Under the pieces are notes generated by a model, which did not search any database, had not been told where the DNA came from, and saw only the letters and a list, made by a program, of their open reading frames with translations. From an uncultured Collinsella sp. (GTDB lineage Bacteria; Actinomycetota; Coriobacteriia; Coriobacteriales; Coriobacteriaceae): a stretch of 30,796 nt of DNA. Position 1 is the stretch's first letter. Each line of letters opens with the position of its first letter. Shown piece by piece: positions 23,292 to 30,796 of this stretch. A program made the position numbers and the translations under genes. The stretch lies in assembly GCA_934630735.1 (NCBI GenBank), contig CAKTWK010000024.1, positions 1 through 30,796 of the forward strand. The letters run 5' to 3'.

Positions 23292-24731
23292 CTACTCGCA
23301 GATTTGGTCGAGCACCTCGGTGATTGTTTTCTTTGCGGCTTCGAGGTTGCGTTGGGCTTGGGCGACAGCTGCCTCGGCTTGTTTCTTTGCCCTTACGACC
23401 TCGGCAAAGCGATTGATGGATTCACTGTACTCGCGCGTGCGCGGGTCGAGCGCCGGCGGGACTTCAATCTCGAACAGGTCGGAGGGGCGGATGGCACGGA
23501 TGCTGGCTGCTTCAGTCAATGCCTGAATCAACTGCGCCCCATGGCCTTCTGTGAGGTAACCAACGATTATCTCCGAAAACACCACGCGCTCATCTTCGGT
23601 CATCGTTTGGAATGACGGACGAATGACGGTGGTGTTATGAGAGGCAACCAGATGCTGCTTCGCGTCATCGGCGCTGACGACGAGCAGGTTGGACGCGCCG
23701 TATCGACCCAGCATGCGTGGCATGACGATATCTCCAGCACGGAGCTCATAGCGATCGAGAACGCTGGGATCCACCTTCGCGATTCTTGAATCCGAACCTT
23801 TTGCACTCTCTACAGCGTCTGCAGGCAGAAGGTTGCCGTCTTGAAAATCCTGAGACGAGATGCGGCGTACCTCGACTGCATCAATGTCGTTCGACGTGGT
23901 GCTCTCGCGGGGCATAAAAGGTGCTACGCGCGTAAAAGTGTCACCGAGCGTGGCTCTGTAGTTTCGGGTGAGGCTGAGAAGACTGATTTTGCCTTTTGAG
24001 AGAGAGGCGTGGTGTTGGAGCAGCTCGCGCGTGGCAAAAGTGGACGTTTCGATTGGCGTCGATCTTGACGTATCGGTATCAATGCGGGCCCAGTCAGGAG
24101 AGATAGAAAAGGTGATATCAGAGTAATACGATGTTTTAGTCACATATTGAAAACGCGGTCCGGGCTCAATTGCGCCGCGAAATGCAACGCTGCGATTTCC
24201 TGAAGACAGTATGAGGAGCGCGCTTGTCATGTAGGGCCTGGGCTCGGAAAGTGGCAAATAAACGACACTTTCGATGAGCCCTTCGCGTATCAAAATCGTG
24301 CGTGCCTGCTCAGCTTTATCAAGTAAATCGGCGGGAAGCACCACGGCTGCTTGAGTGCGGCCCGAAAGGGCGAGAGCATACAGGCACCAAATAAAAGGAC
24401 CCCAGTCGCAAAAATCAAGGTAGCCAGGCTCCAAATAATCGATGAGCGCGGCGCAGTCTTTTTCGACATCGCGCTTGTTTGCGCGATAGTAGTTTGATGC
24501 GTCGATAAACACTGGAGCGAGCTCACCATTACTTGCATTCTGTTTACCAGGTTCAAGCTCACAAATATCGGGCACGCCGCTACCGTTTAGGGTAAAGCAC
24601 TTAGCGAGATCTTCGGCATCCACAGCGCCAGGCAGACGGACAGTGAGCAGGCGACTGCCTTGTTCCAGGTTAAGCGCGCGCGAGAGGGCGGCGGCGGTGA
24701 GGCGTGGCAATGATGATGTAGTTTCACGCAT
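23292..24731 (-). CDS. Methylase/specificity-like fusion protein, catalytic motif missing
   Basis: A 479-residue protein. Residues about 108-175 (DWGPFIWCLYALALSGRTQAAVVLP.., REGLIESVVYLP.., YMTSALLIL) match the region that follows the NPPF/Y motif in type I DNA adenine methylases, but NPPF/Y itself is replaced by DFCDWGPF and no AdoMet-binding GxG is visible. Residues about 285-420 (VRRISSQDF, DIVMPRMLG, NTTVIRP) resemble a type I specificity target-recognition domain, and the last 45 residues are coiled coil. No hsdR or other methylase is near. It may be a DNA-binding pseudoenzyme. The start has AGAAAGGG upstream. Its function is unknown; the domain calls are by eye. Confidence 0.6.
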   Translation of the reverse strand: MRETTSSLPRLTAAALSRALNLEQGSRLLTVRLPGAVDAEDLAKCFTLNGSGVPDICELEPGKQNASNGELAPVFIDASNYYRANKRDVEKDCAALIDYLEPGYLDFCDWGPFIWCLYALALSGRTQAAVVLPADLLDKAEQARTILIREGLIESVVYLPLSEPRPYMTSALLILSSGNRSVAFRGAIEPGPRFQYVTKTSYYSDITFSISPDWARIDTDTSRSTPIETSTFATRELLQHHASLSKGKISLLSLTRNYRATLGDTFTRVAPFMPRESTTSNDIDAVEVRRISSQDFQDGNLLPADAVESAKGSDSRIAKVDPSVLDRYELRAGDIVMPRMLGRYGASNLLVVSADDAKQHLVASHNTTVIRPSFQTMTEDERVVFSEIIVGYLTEGHGAQLIQALTEAASIRAIRPSDLFEIEVPPALDPRTREYSESINRFAEVVRAKKQAEAAVAQAQRNLEAAKKTITEVLDQICE

Positions 24732-25020
24732 GTATTGAGCCCTTTCTTCTTAGTGGGTTAATATTAGCAGAAAATATTTAAAATTTCTAATGACGAGAAC
24801 AGCGTACTGTGCTATTCTCGAAGCAATCCAAAGTCAACTCAATAGCAATCGCTTGATGCATTCGCTCTGTAGCCTTTAGGCAAACTAAGCAATCGAGCAG
24901 GACAATTTCACTTATGAAACTACAGGTTAGATCGATAATCATCATTCTAGCGTCAGAACATTCTAGAACTTAGAACAGACTAATCGACAAACATCTGCAA
25001 CCGGATAGAAAGAAGTATTC
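24732..25020. promoter_or_regulatory. A+T-rich divergent promoter region
   Basis: This 289-bp gap between two diverging genes is far richer in A+T than its surroundings. For the left gene (- strand) TAATAT near 24765 is a -10 candidate. CGAGAA and TTCTCG around 24794-24820 frame an imperfect palindrome that could be an operator. For the right gene I see no clear promoter. The base composition suggests imported DNA. Confidence 0.4.
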
Positions 25021-25938
25021 ATGAAGAAACGGGACAGTATCTACGAGGCATTTCTCAGTGCGATCGATGAGGATCTCCGTGGTATGTGCGAAGAGAACGG
25101 AAAGGCAGAGCTGCCACTTCCGTGTCCGTACTGCGGCGAGAAGAACATCGAGCGCCTGGCTAAATCGCTCGTTGGCGTGCTGGAAGAGCGCTCGCCCGAT
25201 ATTCCCGGGCTGGTGTCCGAGCAGTATCGAGCCGATGTACACGAGGCCCGTGAGCTTTTGACTGCTGCGACACTCGCTTTGCTTCCGCTGTATTTTCCCC
25301 CGCGCGATAGCCGCATAAGCAGTGTAGCGACTGTGGTGAGTATGTTTAGGCACGGGCGTACTGCGGGCTATAAATCGGCTGGTGTTCTCTTGTTCGAGGA
25401 AGTTGCGACAGGGATGAAGTACAGCACCAAGCAGGGTGCTTATATCCCGTCCTCCTTCGTGCGCCACACCGATGGCAGAAAGCCATGCGACCGGCTGCAC
25501 CGCGATGGATCGCGTGGCTTTACGGCGGATGAAGATGATGCCGTCATGTTTTACAAGCGCTACCTCAAGGTGCAACGACGTGTGTTCGATACGAGTCCGC
25601 GTTTCAACTTTGAGCTATGCGTCAAACGCCCGTTTGAGGCACTTTTGGACGAACGACACACTTTTTATTACATGGAGGAAAAGATGGAAATCAATTTGAC
25701 CAACAAAGTACACGGACTCGAAAATCGCTATCTTCTCAATATCAAGCATCATAAAGATTACGACCTGCTTGACGAGCTGATGATTAATGCATTGCTTGCG
25801 TATCTGCGCGACGGGACGGTTTCAACTGCTGCTCGCGAGAGTTATCTGGCGCAGGCCGAGCGCCTGATCGGCCACGCGACCAAGCCGTCGCGCTCGGCGC
25901 AGCTCAATGAGGACGACGGCGACGATCGCATTGCTTAA
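25021..25938 (+). CDS. Unknown protein with CPYC motif, upstream of the coupling ATPase
   Basis: A 305-residue soluble protein that I do not recognise. A CPYC motif (C35-C38) in a PLPCPYCGE context near the N-terminus looks like half a zinc ribbon or a redox pair; no second CXXC follows. The middle (about 95-190) holds FPPRDSRISSVATVV and FRHGRTAGYKS; near the C-terminus is an acidic NEDDGDDR tail. There is no signal peptide or membrane segment. AAGAAG precedes the ATG. It ends 37 nt before the VirD4-like gene, so the two are co-transcribed and it is a candidate partner of that ATPase. Confidence 0.75.
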   Translation: MKKRDSIYEAFLSAIDEDLRGMCEENGKAELPLPCPYCGEKNIERLAKSLVGVLEERSPDIPGLVSEQYRADVHEARELLTAATLALLPLYFPPRDSRISSVATVVSMFRHGRTAGYKSAGVLLFEEVATGMKYSTKQGAYIPSSFVRHTDGRKPCDRLHRDGSRGFTADEDDAVMFYKRYLKVQRRVFDTSPRFNFELCVKRPFEALLDERHTFYYMEEKMEINLTNKVHGLENRYLLNIKHHKDYDLLDELMINALLAYLRDGTVSTAARESYLAQAERLIGHATKPSRSAQLNEDDGDDRIA

Positions 25939-25975
25939 CAACCACTAACGCCGCGGACAAGAAAGGAGCCACGCC

Positions 25976-27460
25976 ATGTCAGTCATCAAGATGTTCGGCT
26001 ACGAGGCAGCGCAGCAAACGGAGTATCAGACCAAGAAGTGGGCGACTAAGGAGGAGATGCGGGCGCTGTCGTCCGGCGATGAGCAGCGCGACGTGATCCT
26101 GGCGCAGGGTGCCACGGTGGCGTTCTACGAGGACGACAAGCATTGGGAGACGAGTGTGTCCAACAATGTCTTTGCCTTTGGAGGTACCGGCAGCGGCAAA
26201 ACGGCGAGTTTCATTTTGCCCAACCTGCTCAATCACCATGAATGCTGTTATGTGGTCACAGACACCAAGGGTGAGCTGCTGCGCCGTACGGGGAAAGGCT
26301 TTGAAGAGGACGGCTACGAGGTAACGGTTCTCGATACTGTTAATCCCGAGCAGTCGGCCGGATACGACCCTCTGCGTTACGTGATGGATGTCGAGGATAT
26401 CCCCACCACAGTGGCGGCAATCATGGAGGGGGTCGATCCCGACGGTCGTAGCCGTAGGTATGATCCGTTCTGGGATAACGCAAACGATCTGCTGCTTCGA
26501 GCAATTGTTGGAATCCTGTATCTCCTGGAGTGTCTTGCCGGCACTCTTGCGCCGGGCGAGGACCCCAATGCTCCGCGCCGCTACCTTAAGATGAACAACG
26601 TCTTTAAGCTGGCGGCGCTCATCAAGGTCACGGGGGATGGCGAGGGTCGGTTCCCGTTGGACTACCTTGTAGAAGAGGTGGAGTCCAAGGAGTTTCTCGA
26701 TAAGTATGGGGCTGTGAACGCAGACCTGTACGGCGTTGAGCAGTATCGCGATTTTCGAGGTGCGGCAGATAGGACGCTTAAGAGTATTCTGATCACGCTT
26801 AATGCAACTATCTCGCGGCTTAAGACGCCTCAGCTCATGCGCGTTTTTGAGAATGACGAGATGCGTCTTGATCGTATTGACGAGGGTAAGCGCGTGATCG
26901 ATCTTAAGGTGAGCGACAACGATTCGGCCAATGCATGGCTTGCGAACGTTGCCCTTAAGCAGCTGTTTAACCTTGCCCAGCGCCGTGCCGATGCCAGCCC
27001 CAGCGGTCATTTGCAGCGTCGCGTGCAGTTTGTGCTCGATGAGTTTCCCAATGTGGGACGCATCCCCGATTTTGAGCGCAGCATTGCAACCGTGCGCAGC
27101 CGTGGCATTAGCTTTTTGATGTGCGCGCAATCGCTGAGCCAGCTCGATGGCGTGTATGGCGAATCCACGGCGCTTACCATTCTCGATAACTGCGATTGCT
27201 TGGTCTATATGGGTGGCGGCAGCAACATCGCGACGCAGAACTACATAAGCGAACTGTGCGGCGAGTCGGTTTTGGGCACCAAGTACGTGGGCGCCGAGCG
27301 CACTGCCGTAGATGTGCGCGGTTGCGTGATGACCCCAGGCGAGGTTGGGCTTATGCCTCGCACCGATTGCCTGGTTAAGGTGACCGGCATGCGTCCCTTC
27401 CGCGCCAAGAAGTACTTTTGCGACGACCATCCCAATGCGGCTAAGTGGCTAAGGGATTAG
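25976..27460 (+). CDS. VirD4/TraG-type coupling ATPase without membrane anchor
   Basis: A 494-residue ATPase of the type IV coupling protein family, which normally feeds DNA or protein substrates to a secretion channel. Walker A is GGTGSGKT (69-76, K75), Walker B is VQFVLDEFPNVGRI (D355, E356), and the sensor motif CAQSLSQL follows, as in TraG/VirD4. The ATPase starts at once after a 60-residue soluble head: the N-terminal membrane helices usual in this family are missing, and AAAGGAG upstream of the ATG supports this start. No relaxase, mating-pair or other secretion genes are in the window. It is either a conjugation remnant or a coupling ATPase used for another job. Confidence 0.88.
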   Translation: MSVIKMFGYEAAQQTEYQTKKWATKEEMRALSSGDEQRDVILAQGATVAFYEDDKHWETSVSNNVFAFGGTGSGKTASFILPNLLNHHECCYVVTDTKGELLRRTGKGFEEDGYEVTVLDTVNPEQSAGYDPLRYVMDVEDIPTTVAAIMEGVDPDGRSRRYDPFWDNANDLLLRAIVGILYLLECLAGTLAPGEDPNAPRRYLKMNNVFKLAALIKVTGDGEGRFPLDYLVEEVESKEFLDKYGAVNADLYGVEQYRDFRGAADRTLKSILITLNATISRLKTPQLMRVFENDEMRLDRIDEGKRVIDLKVSDNDSANAWLANVALKQLFNLAQRRADASPSGHLQRRVQFVLDEFPNVGRIPDFERSIATVRSRGISFLMCAQSLSQLDGVYGESTALTILDNCDCLVYMGGGSNIATQNYISELCGESVLGTKYVGAERTAVDVRGCVMTPGEVGLMPRTDCLVKVTGMRPFRAKKYFCDDHPNAAKWLRD

Positions 27461-27498
27461 TCCCTGCAGCTTTGTGTATCCCATCTTGCATGTTTTGT

Positions 27499-27540
27499 CG
27501 CACGGCTTCCGTTGGCCGTAAGCCGTGCGGTCCAGTTTTT
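27499..27540 (+). terminator. Terminator-like hairpin between the ATPase and clpP-like genes
   Basis: CGCACGGCTT (27499-27508) pairs perfectly with AAGCCGTGCG (27520-27529); GTCCAGTTTTT follows. Only 35 nt separate it from the next start codon, so it may act as an attenuator in a joint transcript. Confidence 0.72.
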
Positions 27541-27575
27541 GCCTCCTTACCGATTCCGTTTAGAAGGGAATTGCC

Positions 27576-28178
27576 ATGTCCGTTATGTATCGTGAACCCA
27601 GCATCATCAAGAAGTCCAAGGACGGCCGCGTTGCCGCCGTCGATATGGCAAGCGAGCTGCTTAACAGCCGCGTGCTGCTGCTGGAGGGCGAGGTCAATGA
27701 TGTGATCTGCAACGGCCTTATTAAGTCCATGTTGGTGCTGGAGCATCAAAGTGCGACCGAGCCCATCACCCTCATCATCGACAGCCCGGGTGGCAGCGTT
27801 ACGGCGGGACTGGCGCTCATCGACACCATGCAGTCGCTCGATTGCCCCGTGATCACGGTGGGCGAGGGCGTCGTGGCCTCGATGGCCGCAGTGATCCTGG
27901 CCTGCGGCGACCACCGCCAGGTGTACCGCCACACGCAGATGCTCATCCACCAGCTGATGGGCGGCACGGGCATGGCGCAGCAGACCGATATCGAGATTGT
28001 GGCCCAGCATACAGCGGCCATGCGCACCGAGCTGGACGAGCTGCTGGCCGAGCACGGCAACCTGAGCGCCCAGGAGTTCCACGAGCTCACCGAGCGCGAC
28101 TGCTGGTGCAACGCCAAGCGCGCCTTGGAGCTGGGCCTGGTGGACGAGGTAATTGCGCCCAGCAAGAAAGCGCTCTAG
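27576..28178 (+). CDS. ClpP-like serine protease
   Basis: A 200-residue protein of the ClpP family. The triad is complete by alignment: S102 (GVVASMAA), H125 (MLIHQLMGG) and D175 (TERDCWCNAKRA). IIDSPGGSVTAGLALIDTM and ALELGLVDEVI are family hallmarks. It is more distant from housekeeping ClpP (two residues shorter between Ser and His; an unusual N-terminus REPSIIKKSKDG) and has no Clp ATPase beside it. Such ClpP-like proteases are common on mobile elements. GAAGGGAA lies 7 nt upstream of the ATG. The nearest ATPase is the VirD4-like one, 115 nt upstream. Confidence 0.85.
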   Translation: MSVMYREPSIIKKSKDGRVAAVDMASELLNSRVLLLEGEVNDVICNGLIKSMLVLEHQSATEPITLIIDSPGGSVTAGLALIDTMQSLDCPVITVGEGVVASMAAVILACGDHRQVYRHTQMLIHQLMGGTGMAQQTDIEIVAQHTAAMRTELDELLAEHGNLSAQEFHELTERDCWCNAKRALELGLVDEVIAPSKKAL

Positions 28179-28252
28179 TGGGGCGCATGCCTTACAAGCA
28201 CGTTAAACAGGGCAAATGAGCACGTAGTTGAACAGCCAGAAAGAGGTTGAAC

Positions 28253-29080
28253 ATGAGCAGGATTTGGGATGTCGACGGTATTGAGTGGGAAGATCTGCCC
28301 ACCGTGAGCGACCTGCTGTGCGCTGCGGACACAAAGATCCTTGCACGCGAGGTTGCCCTGCGATTCGGCGGCAAGACGGACTACCGTGGCCGTGTCGATA
28401 GCGAGCGCAACCTAAAGCGTGTCCGCCGCAAGGTCAAAAAGCTGCGCAAAATCGACCCCGAGCCCAGCGACAAGACTGTCCTGTTGCCCAAGCACGTCAT
28501 CAATCGTCGCGATGCGGGCCACGGTTTTGACTATTACGACGTAGAGCCGTGCGCCTTTACGCGCAGTGGCGCGCAAAAGTCAGGGGAGGACGCGTGTGCT
28601 GAGGTGTACCCGTGGGAACTGTTCCTACTGAACGAGGAGCCCGCAAGCGTCGTTCTGGGCTATCGCGTGTGGCTCGGCGGCGAATGGGACCTATGCGAAC
28701 GTTACCGCTTTTTGGCTGTGGTGTGCGCCAGCGCGCTGCATCGCATCCGCGAGCAAAAGGAGTTGCGCAAGTGTCTCAAGAAGGACGATGCAACCTGTGA
28801 CATGGACGAGGATGAGGTGATCGAAGGTGTTCGCCAAGACGTGCTGTACCCCGAGGAAGTAATCAACGCAAAACTCGGCGGCTATTGGCCTACGAGCCTG
28901 GGCCTTGATCTGCCCTGGAAGGACGAGCATTTCGAGACCTGCGTGCGGATTGACAGGGCAATCGATGACCTGTTTGCCGAGGAAACGAAGCGCAATGCCG
29001 CGGAGCTTGGGAGGAAGCTTGAACGCGGGTATGAGGAGCGCGGGGAAGCGCCGTTGTTTCAACCATTCACCGACGAATGA
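28253..29080 (+). CDS. Unknown 275-residue protein
   Basis: A soluble acidic protein that I do not recognise. It begins SRIWDVDGIEWEDLPTVSDLL, then has a strongly basic stretch (KRVRRKVKKLRKI, about residues 55-70) that could bind nucleic acid. The middle has a PWELFLLNEE and GYRVWLGGEWDLCERYRF motif, and the C-terminal third is charged helices. No signal peptide or membrane segment is seen. I chose ATG 28253, 6 nt after AAGAGG, over a TTG two codons earlier. It lies 74 nt after the ClpP-like gene on the same strand. Confidence 0.7.
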   Translation: MSRIWDVDGIEWEDLPTVSDLLCAADTKILAREVALRFGGKTDYRGRVDSERNLKRVRRKVKKLRKIDPEPSDKTVLLPKHVINRRDAGHGFDYYDVEPCAFTRSGAQKSGEDACAEVYPWELFLLNEEPASVVLGYRVWLGGEWDLCERYRFLAVVCASALHRIREQKELRKCLKKDDATCDMDEDEVIEGVRQDVLYPEEVINAKLGGYWPTSLGLDLPWKDEHFETCVRIDRAIDDLFAEETKRNAAELGRKLERGYEERGEAPLFQPFTDE

Positions 29081-29236
29081 GAGAAGGCGGCAAGTACGGT
29101 TCCCCCGTGGGATTATCCATTTGATTTGATCTATAACGCCTATTCGAGTGGAGTCGGTTTACCGTCACACTGATAGAATTTGGCCAAATGCATGACTGCA
29201 ATGAGTCGTGCAACCCCGTTACAGGAAGGAATGATC

Positions 29237-30007
29237 ATGCTCGATCCCAAATGCTCGATGCAGGCCCAGCTCGATAACCTATGGCTCAAGCCGGAAGATC
29301 TCGCCCGCGGTCTAGATATCCGCGTGTCCAGCGTGCGTAAGTGGCTCGATCCCGAGCTCGATTGCGTGCCGGTCAGGGATGCCTTTGATTGGGTATACGG
29401 TCAGACCGAGAAGCTCGGTGACCTTACGATGCAATGCCTGAATGAGGCGAACGGATCTTACGAGAAGTTCGGTCAATACATTCTCCCGTGGTATCGCGAC
29501 GAAGATCTGCCTGAGACCGAACCGGTGGGCCTTTACAATCTCGCAATCCGTCTGGTCGCCGATCAGCTCGATGCGAAGGATTTGGAGTATTCGTTTGTCT
29601 ATGCGTGCCGTGATGATGAATGGATTGAGCTGAATCTGGACTCCTTCCCCGATATCGATCCGAAGGCCGAGTTTACCGCCCAGGCTGATATCTTGGGAGT
29701 GCCGACGTCCGATATCGCAACGGCTTTGGGCATTACGGGTCGGTCTGTCAAAGACTGGAAGAACCCAAAGCGCGAGAGGATGCTGCCGGTAGACGATGCA
29801 TGGGACTTCCTAGATGATTACGCCGACGAGATTGAGGCCCGCACCTCCGAGCTGCTCGCAAGCAAGCCCAATCCGATGCCGTACCATCCCATGACTCGTT
29901 TGGGGTCGTTGCCCAAGCAAGACCGAATCGATAACCTTGCGGCCTTGGCGGCTTCAGAGCAAATCATGAGCGACGGTGAAACCGTTGTCGATTTCGCATA
30001 CGTCTAG
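29237..30007 (+). CDS. Protein with two helix-turn-helix units
   Basis: A 256-residue protein with an internal duplication. Unit 1 (about 18-52) is LKPEDLARGLDIRVSSVRKW ending in VPVRDAFDWV. Unit 2 (about 150-195) is VPTSDIATALGITGRSVKDW ending in LPVDDAWDFLDDY. Each looks like a Cro/XRE-type HTH, with the turn between the two helices and a Trp after the recognition helix. The part between (about 60-145) is acidic. It should bind DNA. The ATG at 29237 has AGGAAGGA 6 nt upstream. A -10-like TAGAAT lies near 29174. Family not recognised; regulator of the neighbouring genes is inference. Confidence 0.75.
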   Translation: MLDPKCSMQAQLDNLWLKPEDLARGLDIRVSSVRKWLDPELDCVPVRDAFDWVYGQTEKLGDLTMQCLNEANGSYEKFGQYILPWYRDEDLPETEPVGLYNLAIRLVADQLDAKDLEYSFVYACRDDEWIELNLDSFPDIDPKAEFTAQADILGVPTSDIATALGITGRSVKDWKNPKRERMLPVDDAWDFLDDYADEIEARTSELLASKPNPMPYHPMTRLGSLPKQDRIDNLAALAASEQIMSDGETVVDFAYV

Positions 30008-30086
30008 TTTTGCTGGAGGGCTTTAGACAATTGGAGCCCATCGGAAAAGCTTAAGGCGAAGCATATCGATACATCAAAGTGACTGA

Positions 30087-30344
30087 ATGGATGAAAGTGA
30101 TCTTGCTATGACCATAAGCGATGGGATGATTCGAGCTGAGTTGAGGACTTTGGAGCAATCTGAAAAGGCAAAACGCAATTGCGCGAACTGTCTTTACTGC
30201 ACTTGCAACGGTAACGTTCGAGATGATTTGCACCGTCCTGAAGACACTACAGTCGAGTATCTATGCCACCGCAGGGATTGCCATGAATTCGAAACTGCCC
30301 ATTCGAACCGATGCAATTATTGGAAGAAGCAGACCGACGACTAA
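30087..30344 (+). CDS. Small Cys/His-rich protein
   Basis: An 85-residue protein of unknown function. Its C-terminal half holds eight Cys and several His: NCANCLYCTCNG, then YLCHRRDCHEF and NRCNYW. The spacing suggests one or two zinc sites. The first 30 residues are a charged helix. No clear ribosome site precedes ATG 30087; ATG 30108 is an alternative start. It ends 2 nt from the end of the convergent HTH gene. Confidence 0.55.
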   Translation: MDESDLAMTISDGMIRAELRTLEQSEKAKRNCANCLYCTCNGNVRDDLHRPEDTTVEYLCHRRDCHEFETAHSNRCNYWKKQTDD

Positions 30345-30346
30345 TC

Positions 30347-30616
30347 CTAGCGCCGCGTTTTCACATCTTCACGCGGTTTGTTTTCATCAATCCCGCGCAG
30401 GTCGAACTGTCTGCTTCCACGTTTAAGCACGAGCTGCCAGCCGCACGCATCGCAGATCTTGACGAATTCATCTATGGTGAATCGCGTATTGTTGTGCAGG
30501 CGCGTCGACAGACTGCCCTTCTGCTTGCCGGTTTTAACGGATGCATCCTGCAGCGTCATGCCGCAATCTTGCACCATATAGCGAATAGCGTCCGATGATC
30601 CGATCCGTTCAAGCAC
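30347..30616 (-). CDS. Small HTH DNA-binding protein
   Basis: An 89-residue protein with an XRE-like helix-turn-helix near residues 12-45 (IRYMVQDCGMTLQDASVKTG..GSLSTRLHN), followed by FVKICDACGWQLVLKRG. The tail is basic. The start is GTG 30616, with GAAAGAGG at 6 nt. A TATAAT and a small inverted repeat lie upstream, so it may control its own gene. Similar small HTH proteins occur on mobile elements and next to toxin genes; no toxin is seen here. Confidence 0.78.
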   Translation of the reverse strand: MLERIGSSDAIRYMVQDCGMTLQDASVKTGKQKGSLSTRLHNNTRFTIDEFVKICDACGWQLVLKRGSRQFDLRGIDENKPREDVKTRR

Positions 30617-30652
30617 CGAATACCTCTTTCAGATATACGATAATATATTCTT

Positions 30653-30680
30653 ATTATAGCCAATCTAGTTTTATTCTAGA
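30653..30680 (-). promoter_or_regulatory. Promoter of the small HTH gene with possible operator
   Basis: TATAAT on the - strand at 30653-30658; the inverted repeat TCTAG-N7-CTAGA (30664-30680) covers the -35 side. The -35 itself (TTCTAG) is poor, as expected for a regulated promoter. Confidence 0.5.
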
Positions 30681-30796
30681 AGTGGCGTGACAATCCTTTG
30701 ATTTGATCCACCTTGATTTGGGTTGATTTCCGATCTCAGCCGAACACATTGAGCAAATAGGCCGTTCCCGCACCTAGCCGAACGCCCCCGCTGCCC
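30681..30796. other. Window end without a gene
   Basis: The last 116 nt contain no supported gene. TTGATTTG occurs twice with a related TTGATTTC (30710-30732); beyond this nothing is clear. Confidence 0.5.

Noticed and set aside
25979..27430. Long open frame on the - strand opposite the coupling ATPase gene
   Set aside because: It is a mirror of the codon bias of the + strand gene; its product has no recognisable domain, while the + strand product has intact Walker motifs.
23292..30616. Complete integrative conjugative element
   Set aside because: No integrase, relaxase, replication gene or attachment repeats could be found; only the coupling ATPase suggests conjugation.

Overview
The window looks like chromosomal DNA of a high-G+C actinobacterium of the class Coriobacteriia, most likely Collinsella or a close relative. 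This rests on codon use and protein style, a his operon ending in a small lineage-type protein, an FtsB/DivIC-like protein with a long basic N-terminus, and intergenic regions rich in long palindromes. The genus is an inference from memory of such genomes, not from a search.

Layout. Positions 1-1100 hold the end of a SIS-domain sugar isomerase gene and a sugar phosphate isomerase/epimerase. Positions 1376-9753 are a nearly complete histidine biosynthesis operon on the + strand: a fused hisZ-hisG, then hisD, hisC, hisB, hisH, hisA, hisF, hisI, an unassigned 75-residue gene, and hisE. A convergent PHP-type histidinol-phosphatase (9901-10812, - strand) supplies the last missing step, so all reactions from PRPP to histidine are encoded here. 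Positions 11105-16527 are housekeeping genes on the + strand: a stand-alone LarC C-terminal domain, a YfcE-like phosphodiesterase, MazG, enolase, an FtsB/DivIC-like division protein and an Ppx/GppA phosphatase.

From 16544 to 18408 there is a DUF4143-type ATPase, a repeat-rich intergenic region and a tRNA-Leu(TAA). Positions 18440-22810 carry a membrane-anchored helical protein, a stand-alone galactitol-type PTS IIB with a VOC protein, a two-component system and a DUF4342 protein. Positions 23292-30616 look accessory: a protein resembling a type I methylase/specificity fusion that lacks the methylase active-site motif, an unknown CPYC protein, a soluble VirD4/TraG-like coupling ATPase, an apparently active ClpP-like protease, an unknown protein, a protein with two helix-turn-helix units, a small Cys-rich protein and a small HTH protein. 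No integrase, relaxase or transposase is visible.

The most unusual feature at the DNA level is the density of long intergenic palindromes. Two families occur twice in the window (9821-9887 with 17989-18057, and 19991-20179 with 23031-23201). In each family the two copies differ in sequence, yet each copy still pairs with itself through wobble or compensatory changes. Further one-copy palindromes lie at 1156-1265, 6421-6457, 8726-8812 and 10934-10998.
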